Source: Lachancea kluyveri NRRL Y-12651
Lineage: Eukaryota; Ascomycota; Saccharomycetes; Saccharomycetales; Saccharomycetaceae
Direction of reading: 5' to 3'
Assembly (NCBI GenBank): GCA_000149225.2
Contig: CM000694.1
Span: forward strand, 1,861,623 to 1,925,622
DNA length: 64,000 bases
Part shown: piece by piece, positions 18,954-27,270 of the stretch
How the letters are laid out: every line of letters begins with the position of its first letter
Position numbering within the stretch: the stretch's first letter is position 1
Position numbers and translations under genes: made by a program
Notes under the pieces: generated by a model
Told to the model about the DNA's origin: nothing
The model's input: only the letters and a program-made list of their open reading frames with translations
Databases searched by the model: none

Positions 18954-20060
18954 ATGAAGTTTCCCGTTGTGAAAAACTTGTTTCGAGTGCCCAAAAGGTA
19001 TTTCAACTCGATTCAATCACCTCTGAACATCCTCTTCTTTGGATCCGATGAGTTCAGTATCCATTCCTTACGGGCTTTGAACATCATAAGATTACAAGAA
19101 CCATCGTTACTCACTCGACTGCAAGTGGTAACTAGGCCTGCAAAGAGTTGTGGCAGGTACCTGTCACATTTACGAGACGTTCCTATTGTAAGGGCAAGCG
19201 AAGAGATGGGGCTATCCCCAGTGATTCGGTGCGACTCATCTAAGGACATGCTGTCTCATTTTTTGGGTAGTAAGGAGTACAACATGATTATTGCAGTATC
19301 GTTTGGCAAATTGATTCCCGGAAAACTGATTTCTCAGATGAGCTACTCATTAAATGTCCACCCGTCCCTGCTGCCTAAATATAAGGGCTCATCTCCGATC
19401 CAATACGCACTACTGAACAATGACAAAGTAACCGGTGTCTCCGTTCAGACTTTACATCCAAGTAAGTTCGATCACGGTGAAATAGTAGCACAGTCCTCGC
19501 CAATGGAAATAAGACAGTTGTTGATGAAGGGCACGGTTAGCCAATTCGAAGAGAATACGCCCCATAAAGTTTCTGTAATGATGGATCAATTAGGACTGAT
19601 AGGCGCTGAGCTTTTAACGAAAGTCATTAAAGAACGTTTATATACTTCGCAAATAAAAAAAAGCCCATACGAAGAAAGTTATGCACCCAAGATTACAACG
19701 GAAATGAGACGCATCCACTGGCAACATGATAAAGGTGAAGACATTGTCAACAGGCTTGAAGTTTTAGGCCCTGTGTTTTCCTTTAAAGAAACCATGCCAA
19801 AGAAGAAGAAGGATAAACAATTGAAAAGAATTATATTTACCGGGTTAGAATTATGTGGAAAAGAGTACGGATTGTGCCAGGCTGGAGAGTTCGCTTACAT
19901 GGAAGGTGAAAAATGTATTGTCATCCGGTGTGCTGATGGGAAATACCTCCGCTGTAAGGGAATCCAGTTTGAAGGTTTTAAAGAAGAAAATTGTCACCAG
20001 TTCATGACCAGCTTGGGCAAAAGATGCGGCAAGCTTAAAGAAAGCATGTTCTTTCTGTAG
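18954..20060 (+). CDS. FMT1: Mitochondrial methionyl-tRNA formyltransferase
   Basis: Formylates initiator Met-tRNA in mitochondria using 10-formyl-tetrahydrofolate. The 368-residue product begins with a basic, Ser-containing presequence (MKFPVVKNLFRVPKRYFN). The formyltransferase domain shows NILFFGSDEFSIHSLRALNI, the SLLPKYKGSSPIQYALLN signature and SVQTLHPSKFDHGEIVAQSS, with the conserved Asp before HGEI. The C-terminal tRNA-binding part (~215-368) is less conserved. S. cerevisiae Fmt1 (YBL013W) is 401 residues. The gene lies head-to-head with the unrecognised gene at 18849. Confidence 0.95.
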   Translation: MKFPVVKNLFRVPKRYFNSIQSPLNILFFGSDEFSIHSLRALNIIRLQEPSLLTRLQVVTRPAKSCGRYLSHLRDVPIVRASEEMGLSPVIRCDSSKDMLSHFLGSKEYNMIIAVSFGKLIPGKLISQMSYSLNVHPSLLPKYKGSSPIQYALLNNDKVTGVSVQTLHPSKFDHGEIVAQSSPMEIRQLLMKGTVSQFEENTPHKVSVMMDQLGLIGAELLTKVIKERLYTSQIKKSPYEESYAPKITTEMRRIHWQHDKGEDIVNRLEVLGPVFSFKETMPKKKKDKQLKRIIFTGLELCGKEYGLCQAGEFAYMEGEKCIVIRCADGKYLRCKGIQFEGFKEENCHQFMTSLGKRCGKLKESMFFL

Positions 20061-20257
20061 TCATCACTGTAGCCGATGATCAAATTTCAGTCTGAGTGTG
20101 AAAAATGAAAAAAAAAGATAAATATCACAACAAAACTGTACATAAGAAAAACAATAAACTGTCTATGTTTCAAGTTTCGGTAGTTTTTACCACTCTCAAA
20201 TAGAGGTTGGTATGCTTCAAAAAAAAAGTAGTGGTAAGCTTAGACCGAAAAAAGACA

Positions 20258-20329
20258 CTCCGCGACGGGGAATTGAACCCCGGTCTACCGCGCGACAAGC
20301 GGTAATTCTAGCCACTAAACTATCACGGA
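20258..20329 (-). tRNA. tRNA-Asp (anticodon GUC)
   Basis: 72-nt cloverleaf on the minus strand. It begins TCCGTGATAGTTTAGTGG and ends CCCCGTCGCGGAG. The anticodon stem ACCGC/GCGGT encloses a loop with GTC, and the T arm has GGTTCAATTCC. It resembles S. cerevisiae tRNA-Asp with a few differences in the D arm and anticodon stem. No intron. A Ty1-type LTR relic lies 112 bp upstream of its 5' end. Confidence 0.97.
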
Positions 20330-20440
20330 TTAATTAATTGTTGGATTATTTAAAAAAGATAACAAACTATAAAACATAGTGATTTACCCGGACTTGATAG
20401 CATAATCGAACAGAGAGTGAGGAACGTCATCCTATCAAGG

Positions 20441-20773
20441 TGAGAAATGGGTGGATATTTAAATAATTGTCGACATTCCATTCTTGGTCAAGGCTATATT
20501 GTTTAGCGTACAGAGTATATCAGAAATTCTCCTCATCTTTCTAGGAATCCAGAAAAGAGAGTCGATAATTCTACATACAATTATTCATATATTCTCTTCC
20601 CTTTTATATATTTCTGTTCATTATTCTATTACATTATCAATCCTTGCGTTTCAGCTTTCACTAACTTAGATAACTGTTTCTCACTCTTTATGTCACCTTA
20701 TAACACCGTGTGTGATAATATACTAGTAACACGAATACTAGTCGATGGTCGATAGTTGTATTTCTTTCCAACA
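20441..20773 (-). mobile_element. Solo LTR relic of a Ty1/copia-type retrotransposon (delta-like)
   Basis: A 333-bp block, read on the minus strand, starts TGTTGGAAAG and ends TTTCTCA. It closely follows the S. cerevisiae Ty1/Ty2 delta LTR along its whole length, including a CTGAAACGCAAGGATTG segment and an ACTAGTATATTATCA segment. It has the delta length (about 334 bp) and lies just upstream of a Pol III gene, the usual Ty1 target. No internal coding region is present, so it is a fossil left by LTR-LTR recombination. The five bases on each side differ (CAAGG and AATTG), so no target duplication is visible. Divergence suggests an old but not ancient insertion. Confidence 0.88.
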
Positions 20774-21581
20774 AATTGAAATCTAGGAGCCAATGCAATT
20801 CAAAAAAAAAAAAAAACCACATAAACTGCAGTTCTACGTAAATATGAAATCTGACATTAGGAAATACCATAAACCCTAGGTTTTTCAAGAGGCAGGATAA
20901 AATACACCGCCAGACGTCCAATCAATTGTACCGGTTCACCACGCCCGGCTTGAGGCAAAGCGACTATACTAAACCGTGTCATTCAGACCCATACATACGT
21001 AAATACAACGCTCGAAGTAATTACGCCTGATGTGGTTTAAGAAAAAGAACCCAAAGAATATTAGATGCTAAATGTTGTCCAATTCTGTACTCGATTAAAA
21101 CTGCCTAGACAAACAATCCTCCTAAAATACTCACAACCAGTTCAGTGGAATATCTAAATGCAATGCAGGTAAAGGCGACAAGAGGGATAGCCATACCTGA
21201 AGCATACCACGAGGTTGTAAGAAAATAAAAAAAAAAAAATGCTTACTAGATACGTCGGAATTCAGGATCAGTACCATTAGTGTATATCCCTACTGGGAAC
21301 TTCTACAAAAACCTAATAATGCTCCGATTCCACGAACACCTCGATACATTTCAAAGCTTCACATTGGGTAATAAAATTTCAAAAGAGGATTAGCTGAAGA
21401 ATAAAACAACACATATCTATCTAAATCCCGGAAAAAAGTAGGTTTACGAGATCGTGTATTGATAAGAGCTGAGAACTATAATAGCTGAGATATTATAGTT
21501 CTTATATCCATAATCACCACAAACGAAAATTTCTCCAGCATTTTCGTCCACTTTTTGTTGAACAGGTGTAAGAAGGGGGAG
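20774..21581. other. Intergenic region between the LTR relic and SCT1
   Basis: About 800 bp without a convincing gene. It contains two A-runs (near 20803 and 21228) and must hold the SCT1 promoter. I saw no second LTR or tRNA relic. Confidence 0.55.
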
Positions 21582-23768
21582 ATGCGTTCAAATATCATCA
21601 CCTTCTTGTGGCCACGACAACAAATAATCCCTTACATGGACAAGGAATTGGTTGCGCAAGAAGCTTCCGAAAAGGAAGCTATCATTAATCATGAAGAAGG
21701 AGAACCTTATTATTATGAAGAGGCTCCTCTTTATAGGAAAATCATTTACGATATGTTTCTCTGGTTGTTAACCAACATATTTGATTGCTTTTTTAGAGAA
21801 ATCAGGACAAGAGGTGGTTACAAAGTCCCAACTCAGGGTCCTATCATATTTGTTGCTGCTCCGCATGCAAACCAGTTCGTTGACCCGGTCATCCTAATGG
21901 GCCAAGTAAAGCGAGCAGTGAACAAGCGAGTCTCCTTTCTTGTTGCTGAAAAGTCATTAAAACGTAAGGCAATTGGTACTTTTGCTCGTTGTGCAATGTC
22001 TATTGGTGTTGTTAGAGCCCAAGATAATTTAAAACCTGCCAAGGGTAAAATAACCATTGACCCTGAAAATCGCCGTAGGTTGATTGGTCATGGTACCAAC
22101 TTTAAACAAGCTTTTGCCCCTAGAGGTTTGATTGGGTTACCTAAATCCCTAGGCAATGTGGAAATTGACTCGATTATTAGCGATACAGAATTGGTACTCC
22201 GTAAAGAGTTTAAGATGAATAAACCTGAAGTCAAAAATATGTTGAAAAAAGGCACATCTTTTAAATATGCTCACAAGGTCAACCAAAGTAGGGTTTATCA
22301 TAGAGTGTTTGAGCATTTAGCCCACGACCAGTGTATTGGTATTTTCCCTGAAGGTGGTTCACACGACAGAACCGATTTGCTCCCCTTGAAAGCAGGTGTA
22401 GCCATCATGGCTCTGGGCTGCATGGATAAACATCCAAATGTCAGCGTTAACATTGTTCCCTGTGGAATGAATTATTTCCATCCCCATAAGTTTAGATCCA
22501 GGGCTGTTGTCGAATTTGGCGATCCTATTGAAATACCTCCGGAACTGGTTACAAAATACCATAATCCAGAGACCAACAAAGATGCTGTTAAAGAGTTGTT
22601 GGAAACAATTTCTGAGGGTTTAAGAGCGGTTACTGTCACCTGCCCTGATTATGAGACTCTAATGGTCGTTCAAGCAGTTAGAAGGTTATACGCCGGTCAC
22701 TTGTCAGCCAAGTTGCCTTTGCCATTAGTTGTTGAGATGAATAGACGTTTAGTCAAGGGGTACCAGGTGTACAAGTCCGATTCCAGAATCATCGAATTAA
22801 GGGAGGCTGTTATGAAGTACAACTCCCACTTGAAGCATTACAACATTCCCGACCACCAAGTGGAAACTGCTACAATAGATTTTACAAAGAATTTTTTTTT
22901 ACTACTTTTGAGATCTTTCAGGCTGACTTTGTCGGTTATTTTGGCCTTGCCGGGTATCATTATGTTTTCTCCTGTGTTTATTGTCGCCAAGATAATATCC
23001 AAGAAAAAGGCACGCGAAGCCTTGGCTGCTTCCACCGTGAAGATCAATGCCAACGATGTAATTGCCACTTGGAAGATTTTGATTGGTATGGGTTTTGCTC
23101 CACTGTTATACACCTTCTGGTCCATTCTAATCACCTATTACTTCCGCCATTCCATAAACAACAAGTTCTTAAGTTTCGTCGGCATCTATACCAGTTCTTC
23201 GATAGTGACTTATTCAGCATTGATAATCGGTGACATTGGGATGGATATTTTCAAGTCATTGCGGCCTCTGTATTTATCTATCACAACACCAAAGGCCTTG
23301 CACGATTTACAAAAAGAACGCCATATATTGGCCGAACAGATTACCGAAATTGTTAATGTTTTGGGTCAACAGCTATTCCCAGATTTCGATGCAGCCAGCT
23401 TGCGTGAGAAGTATCAAACGACTGGTGCATCCTTTGAAGAAAAGGAGGATAGAAAGACGGCAGAGTTGAAGAGGAGAAGATTGTTAAAGAGAAAGAGGGA
23501 AAAACAACAGTCTTTACAGGAGGAAACCACTATTCAAACTCCAACTCCAATCCCAACTGAAACTGATGACGAAAGTGATGCTGTTTCTTTAATCAACAGT
23601 GACAACTCGCTATCCAACATTCCGATCTTTTCTAATGTCAAGAGGTCCTCATCATTCTCTTCTATTGGAACAATGAGTTCTGGATTTGAAATAGAAGAAG
23701 ACATGACAACAAAGAATGATTTGAGTGGGAAAATTGCCAGTGCCGTGAGGGAAAAGAGGAGCGATTAG
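21582..23768 (+). CDS. SCT1: Glycerol-3-phosphate / dihydroxyacetone phosphate acyltransferase
   Basis: ER acyltransferase for the first step of glycerolipid synthesis (with paralogue Gpt2 in S. cerevisiae). From the ATG at 21582 the product has 728 residues; a second ATG at 21636 (MDKELVAQEA) is equally plausible, and the upstream TTG frame is not used. Acyltransferase motifs are FVAAPHANQFVDPVILMG (HxxxxD type, here HANQFVD) and GIFPEGGSHDRTDLLPLKAG. Hydrophobic segments near the start and at ~440-540 (PGIIMFSPVFIVAK, ILIGMGFAPLLYTFWSILIT) anchor it. The C-terminal tail is Ser/Thr-rich with SLINSDNSLSNIPIFS, conserved in Sct1 and phosphorylated in the family. S. cerevisiae Sct1 (YBL011W) is 759 residues and ends in a poly-Glu tail that is missing here. 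Confidence 0.96.
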   Translation: MRSNIITFLWPRQQIIPYMDKELVAQEASEKEAIINHEEGEPYYYEEAPLYRKIIYDMFLWLLTNIFDCFFREIRTRGGYKVPTQGPIIFVAAPHANQFVDPVILMGQVKRAVNKRVSFLVAEKSLKRKAIGTFARCAMSIGVVRAQDNLKPAKGKITIDPENRRRLIGHGTNFKQAFAPRGLIGLPKSLGNVEIDSIISDTELVLRKEFKMNKPEVKNMLKKGTSFKYAHKVNQSRVYHRVFEHLAHDQCIGIFPEGGSHDRTDLLPLKAGVAIMALGCMDKHPNVSVNIVPCGMNYFHPHKFRSRAVVEFGDPIEIPPELVTKYHNPETNKDAVKELLETISEGLRAVTVTCPDYETLMVVQAVRRLYAGHLSAKLPLPLVVEMNRRLVKGYQVYKSDSRIIELREAVMKYNSHLKHYNIPDHQVETATIDFTKNFFLLLLRSFRLTLSVILALPGIIMFSPVFIVAKIISKKKAREALAASTVKINANDVIATWKILIGMGFAPLLYTFWSILITYYFRHSINNKFLSFVGIYTSSSIVTYSALIIGDIGMDIFKSLRPLYLSITTPKALHDLQKERHILAEQITEIVNVLGQQLFPDFDAASLREKYQTTGASFEEKEDRKTAELKRRRLLKRKREKQQSLQEETTIQTPTPIPTETDDESDAVSLINSDNSLSNIPIFSNVKRSSSFSSIGTMSSGFEIEEDMTTKNDLSGKIASAVREKRSD

Positions 23769-24029
23769 GACATCAATCGTTGCTTGCTATTATCTATTCC
23801 AAACTAAGAAGAAAAAGGATGACTTTCCAGTTATTTGTAATCTATGAAACTACGTGTATATAAATAAATAAACAAATATATATATATATATGCCCTTAGA
23901 AAGACACTATAGCCCGGGGCAGACACGAAAAAGGAAAGAAAAAAAAAGAATAAGAAACCAAAATAAACGATTTACACCAATTAGAAACTCAAATATTCTA
24001 ATTATAAGTTACAATGCTGATAAAGATAG

Positions 24030-24054
24030 TAATAATAATAATAATAATAATAAC

Positions 24055-24129
<75 letters not shown>
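24030..24129. repeat. (AAT)n microsatellite
   Basis: About 100 bp of nearly pure AAT repeat, interrupted once by AAC near 24052, lies between the convergent SCT1 and PIB2 genes. The poly-Asn and poly-Ile frames across it are artefacts of the repeat. Confidence 0.97.
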
Positions 24130-24130
<1 letters not shown>

Positions 24131-24302
24131 GCAGTGAAAGAAAAAAGTACAATTGCGTGGCAGATAACGGTGAGATCAACACCAGGCCAATACTCACTCT
24201 ATGCAATTATGTCTTCCACGCGAACACCGAGGGAAAAGAGAACATATAGTCTATAATAAAAGGGTAAAGAGAAAGAGGAAAGAGGAAGGGGGAGAAAAAA
24301 CG

Positions 24303-24333
<31 letters not shown>
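24303..24333. repeat. Poly(A) run of 31 bases
   Basis: An uninterrupted 31-base A run inside a ~75-bp A-rich block just 3' of PIB2. On the PIB2 sense strand this is a T-rich downstream stretch, possibly helping 3'-end formation. Confidence 0.9.
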
Positions 24334-24334
<1 letters not shown>

Positions 24335-24378
24335 AAAAAAAAAAAAACGAAAAAACAAAAAAAACAAAAAAAGGAAAA

Positions 24379-26190
24379 CTAGAAGCTACTCCAATTCCAA
24401 TCTGCTGGAACACTACCAACAACACTATCCAACCTTTCTCTCTTTTTACCAGGATCCTGATTTGGTTCCGAACTTAAAGTGGTGTCGATCCCGTTGGTGA
24501 AGTCTTCAGCCCTACAAGTTGTATGGCTGTTTCCCAAGTTTTGTAGATTTTCTGTAGAAGACGTGGTGTCGTTGTTATTGGTTGCCGACGAAGGACCCTC
24601 CCTAACTACCCTTTCGTATTCTTCTAAGCAACCGTCACATATCTTGCTTAGCACTCCAACACCACTCCCACCGATAACAAATTTTGCTTGCGAGTCCAAA
24701 TACAACCAGTGCCTAACATGCTGCTGACAAAAAATGTCTCCGCAATGCCTGCAGTGGTGTTTTCTGTCCCAAAACGTAAAGAGTTTATGACAGTATTTGC
24801 AGGACTGACGTTTGGAGTCGGAAACCCAATGGGAACGCGTTGGCGGGATCACATCCACTCCAACGGTAGGCCCGTGGTAAGAAGAAGAAGAAGAATGATG
24901 GACGTTCCCGGAAAGCCACGACCCAATCTTTCTCCCGTATTCCGAAATTATAGACGAGCTCGTCGAGTGAACACTGGCCGCATAGGCAGACGAAGAAGAT
25001 GCTGTGGTGTGTGCGTTTGTGATGGTACCTTGATTTGAGAGCTGTGTGTTTAGACTTGGAACCGGCGAGTGGGTTCTCAAAACGTCATTTGTAATGTTCG
25101 TCTCTGCAATGTCACGTAGTACTGCAGGTGTGTACATGGGTTTTTTCGGGTTGTTGATCTGCTTGATAGGGCGTTTGATTTTGGAAGTTAATACTGTTGG
25201 TACGCTCATTGAGGAATTTGGTTGGCTGATCACGTCTAGAGACTTTTTGCGCGTTTGCTGCTGTAACGATGGTACCTGGGTATGTCTCCGTGCCATGATC
25301 GAGGAGTCCAAGATGATGTTTTTCCCGCCAAACTGGATCTGGGTCAGCGGGTTCAAGGATTCTTGAACCAGATTCTCATTCGACGTCAGCGGAGTCGGGG
25401 CATTGAATATGGAAGATTTGTTATGCGTGAGCATGGATAGCTTTCTCAGAGCATCTGTGGTTAGCCTCTTTTGTTGAGCTGCATCGTCCTCGTCACCGTC
25501 ACCACGATTGCCATCTTCTTCGCCATCGAAAGAACATTCGCTCAACGGTGAGGGTGGAGCGGTGAGCTGCTTGCTTATCGTGGTGATAGTCACGTTGTTG
25601 GCATTGTTGTTTAGAATATCGTTGGCCGTCACGGTAGTAGCAGTGGCAGGGTTGCTCCGCCTGTCATCTGTAAATGGCAGCTTCTGACCAATAGAAGTGT
25701 CTGACCGGTTGTTATGGACAAGATTGCCCATGCTGGTATTGCTTGCTCTGGTGCGCCGCTTGACCATTGTACAGGCCATAGCAGGAGATTGAATTTGCTG
25801 AGTGACGTTGGGAAATCCGGTTGCATTATTGGCAGCTACATCCTCCTCGACCGTGTTGTTGCCATTACTATTAACGTTGTTAACAGTAGCAGTGTGACTG
25901 TTGTTATGATTGATCATACTCCTTAGCGAGATGCTACTCAATACACTTTGGATGCTGTGCGTCCTCGCCCTCGGCATGACTTTTTGCTTTTCAAACGTGA
26001 TGGTGGATTTGTTACTAGAGGAGTTCGATGCCACCGAAGTGTCGCTGTTATTTCTGTTGTTACTGGACTTAGCAGCGTCCTTTGCAGCATCCTGCCTTTG
26101 TTCCTGGTCCTGCACCAACCGCAGCTGTGTCTCAGAACGCATATGGTTCTGCTCCTGAATGTCACTGGACTGACTATGTACACTGCTCAT
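24379..26190 (-). CDS. PIB2: FYVE-domain vacuolar TORC1 regulator Pib2
   Basis: Pib2 sits on vacuolar and endosomal membranes by binding phosphatidylinositol 3-phosphate and activates TORC1 in response to glutamine. The 603-residue product from the ATG at 26190 (MSSVHSQSSD) has a long Ser/Asn-rich disordered N-terminal half. The FYVE zinc finger lies at ~450-525: SCKYCHKLFTFWDRKHHCRH carries the basic R/KHHCR ligand motif, then CGDIFCQQH and CDGCLEEY. The C-terminus PADWNWSSF is the conserved Pib2 tail motif. S. cerevisiae Pib2 is 635 residues. The open frame begins at a TTG 12 bases further upstream, which I do not use. It is divergent from STT3, as in S. cerevisiae. Confidence 0.95.
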   Translation of the reverse strand: MSSVHSQSSDIQEQNHMRSETQLRLVQDQEQRQDAAKDAAKSSNNRNNSDTSVASNSSSNKSTITFEKQKVMPRARTHSIQSVLSSISLRSMINHNNSHTATVNNVNSNGNNTVEEDVAANNATGFPNVTQQIQSPAMACTMVKRRTRASNTSMGNLVHNNRSDTSIGQKLPFTDDRRSNPATATTVTANDILNNNANNVTITTISKQLTAPPSPLSECSFDGEEDGNRGDGDEDDAAQQKRLTTDALRKLSMLTHNKSSIFNAPTPLTSNENLVQESLNPLTQIQFGGKNIILDSSIMARRHTQVPSLQQQTRKKSLDVISQPNSSMSVPTVLTSKIKRPIKQINNPKKPMYTPAVLRDIAETNITNDVLRTHSPVPSLNTQLSNQGTITNAHTTASSSSAYAASVHSTSSSIISEYGRKIGSWLSGNVHHSSSSSYHGPTVGVDVIPPTRSHWVSDSKRQSCKYCHKLFTFWDRKHHCRHCGDIFCQQHVRHWLYLDSQAKFVIGGSGVGVLSKICDGCLEEYERVVREGPSSATNNNDTTSSTENLQNLGNSHTTCRAEDFTNGIDTTLSSEPNQDPGKKRERLDSVVGSVPADWNWSSF

Positions 26191-27270
26191 TTGCGATATC
26201 AACTATTTTGTTGTTTCCCCGAGCTGATGGCGTCAATCAGGAGAGTAACTTCGTTCCCCTCTTTAGCGAAATAAAAGAATTCTATTTCTTCCATGGAAAG
26301 TTTTCCTTTCCTTTTTCTTTTTTTTGGAGGCCCACCCGTAAAGTATTACTAGTCAGGTGATTATCACGTGAAGGATATAGCCTGTAGGCGATAAGTCCGG
26401 ATGGACACCGGATGCCAGGAAATACAGGCTTCTTTCCTGGAGTTGAAATTCGAAAGGATGATGCCGAAGGCTCTCTCTCTTAGGCTCCCGATTCGTCGTC
26501 GGTATCGAAGTGTATTGCAATACCTGCTCTTTCACGTTATCGGTGCAAGAAAACAACAGCCCTTTGAAAGTGGTATATGTCACACTGCCATGACAGTAGC
26601 CGTGGTTGTGATTCTATCCATTTTGTTACAAGTGACAAATGACGGTGAGACCTCTAAATAACCAACATTTGCCACCGCTTTTTGCCCTTTTTCTCTCTCT
26701 TTTTAACCGCCAATCACTGTGGCGCTCAGCAATGTCCTCGTCCGGGCCCACTCCATGATAGGCCGGACATCTTTTTTAGCCAGCACCATATAACCTTTTA
26801 GAAGGAGAGGAAGACGACGAATGAATTAACATTGATCCTCGATATCTTTTATAGTCGCTATATTCAATGTGATTAACCGTTTCTCCCCTCGCACCCTCAT
26901 CTTGTTTTTGTTTTTGTTTTTTTTTTTTTTTTTTTTTTTTTTTATATATATCTCCGTTCGCCAGCTTCTTGTTTCTTTCAATGGTGATGAACGATTTCAA
27001 ATAACCATTCTCAAGGCTTTGCTATCTGTCGGTTCGACTATTCCCCCCGTCCTTTCCTATAGAAACTTTCAGTTCCGGTTGGTTTAAGACAGGCCTTTTC
27101 GCTGTCGCCAGGTACTGATCACGTGATACATACCTTTCAACGAAGTTTTTTTTCTTCTCTCTCTCTGGCAAAAGATTAGTATCAACGAAAACCTTTTCCA
27201 AAGGACACGTCCAAAAGAGCTAAATAACAGCTCCCGGTGCTTGGAAACGCAGAAGACATCGAATTGAGCC
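26191..27270. other. 1.08-kb divergent promoter PIB2-STT3
   Basis: No convincing gene. Two CACGTG E-boxes (26365-26370 and 27120-27125), both in TCACGTGA context, are candidate Cbf1/Pho4-type sites. A 27-base T run (26917-26943) followed by TATATATA may form a nucleosome-free region upstream of STT3. Small frames here (up to 92 codons) show no known family. Confidence 0.5.

Noticed and set aside
23890-24500. Poly-Asn, poly-Ile and poly-Lys frames
   Set aside because: Direct products of the AAT microsatellite and the A-rich tract.
26401-26661. 86-codon frame in the PIB2-STT3 promoter
   Set aside because: No family similarity and it sits in a promoter region with E-boxes and T runs; likely chance.
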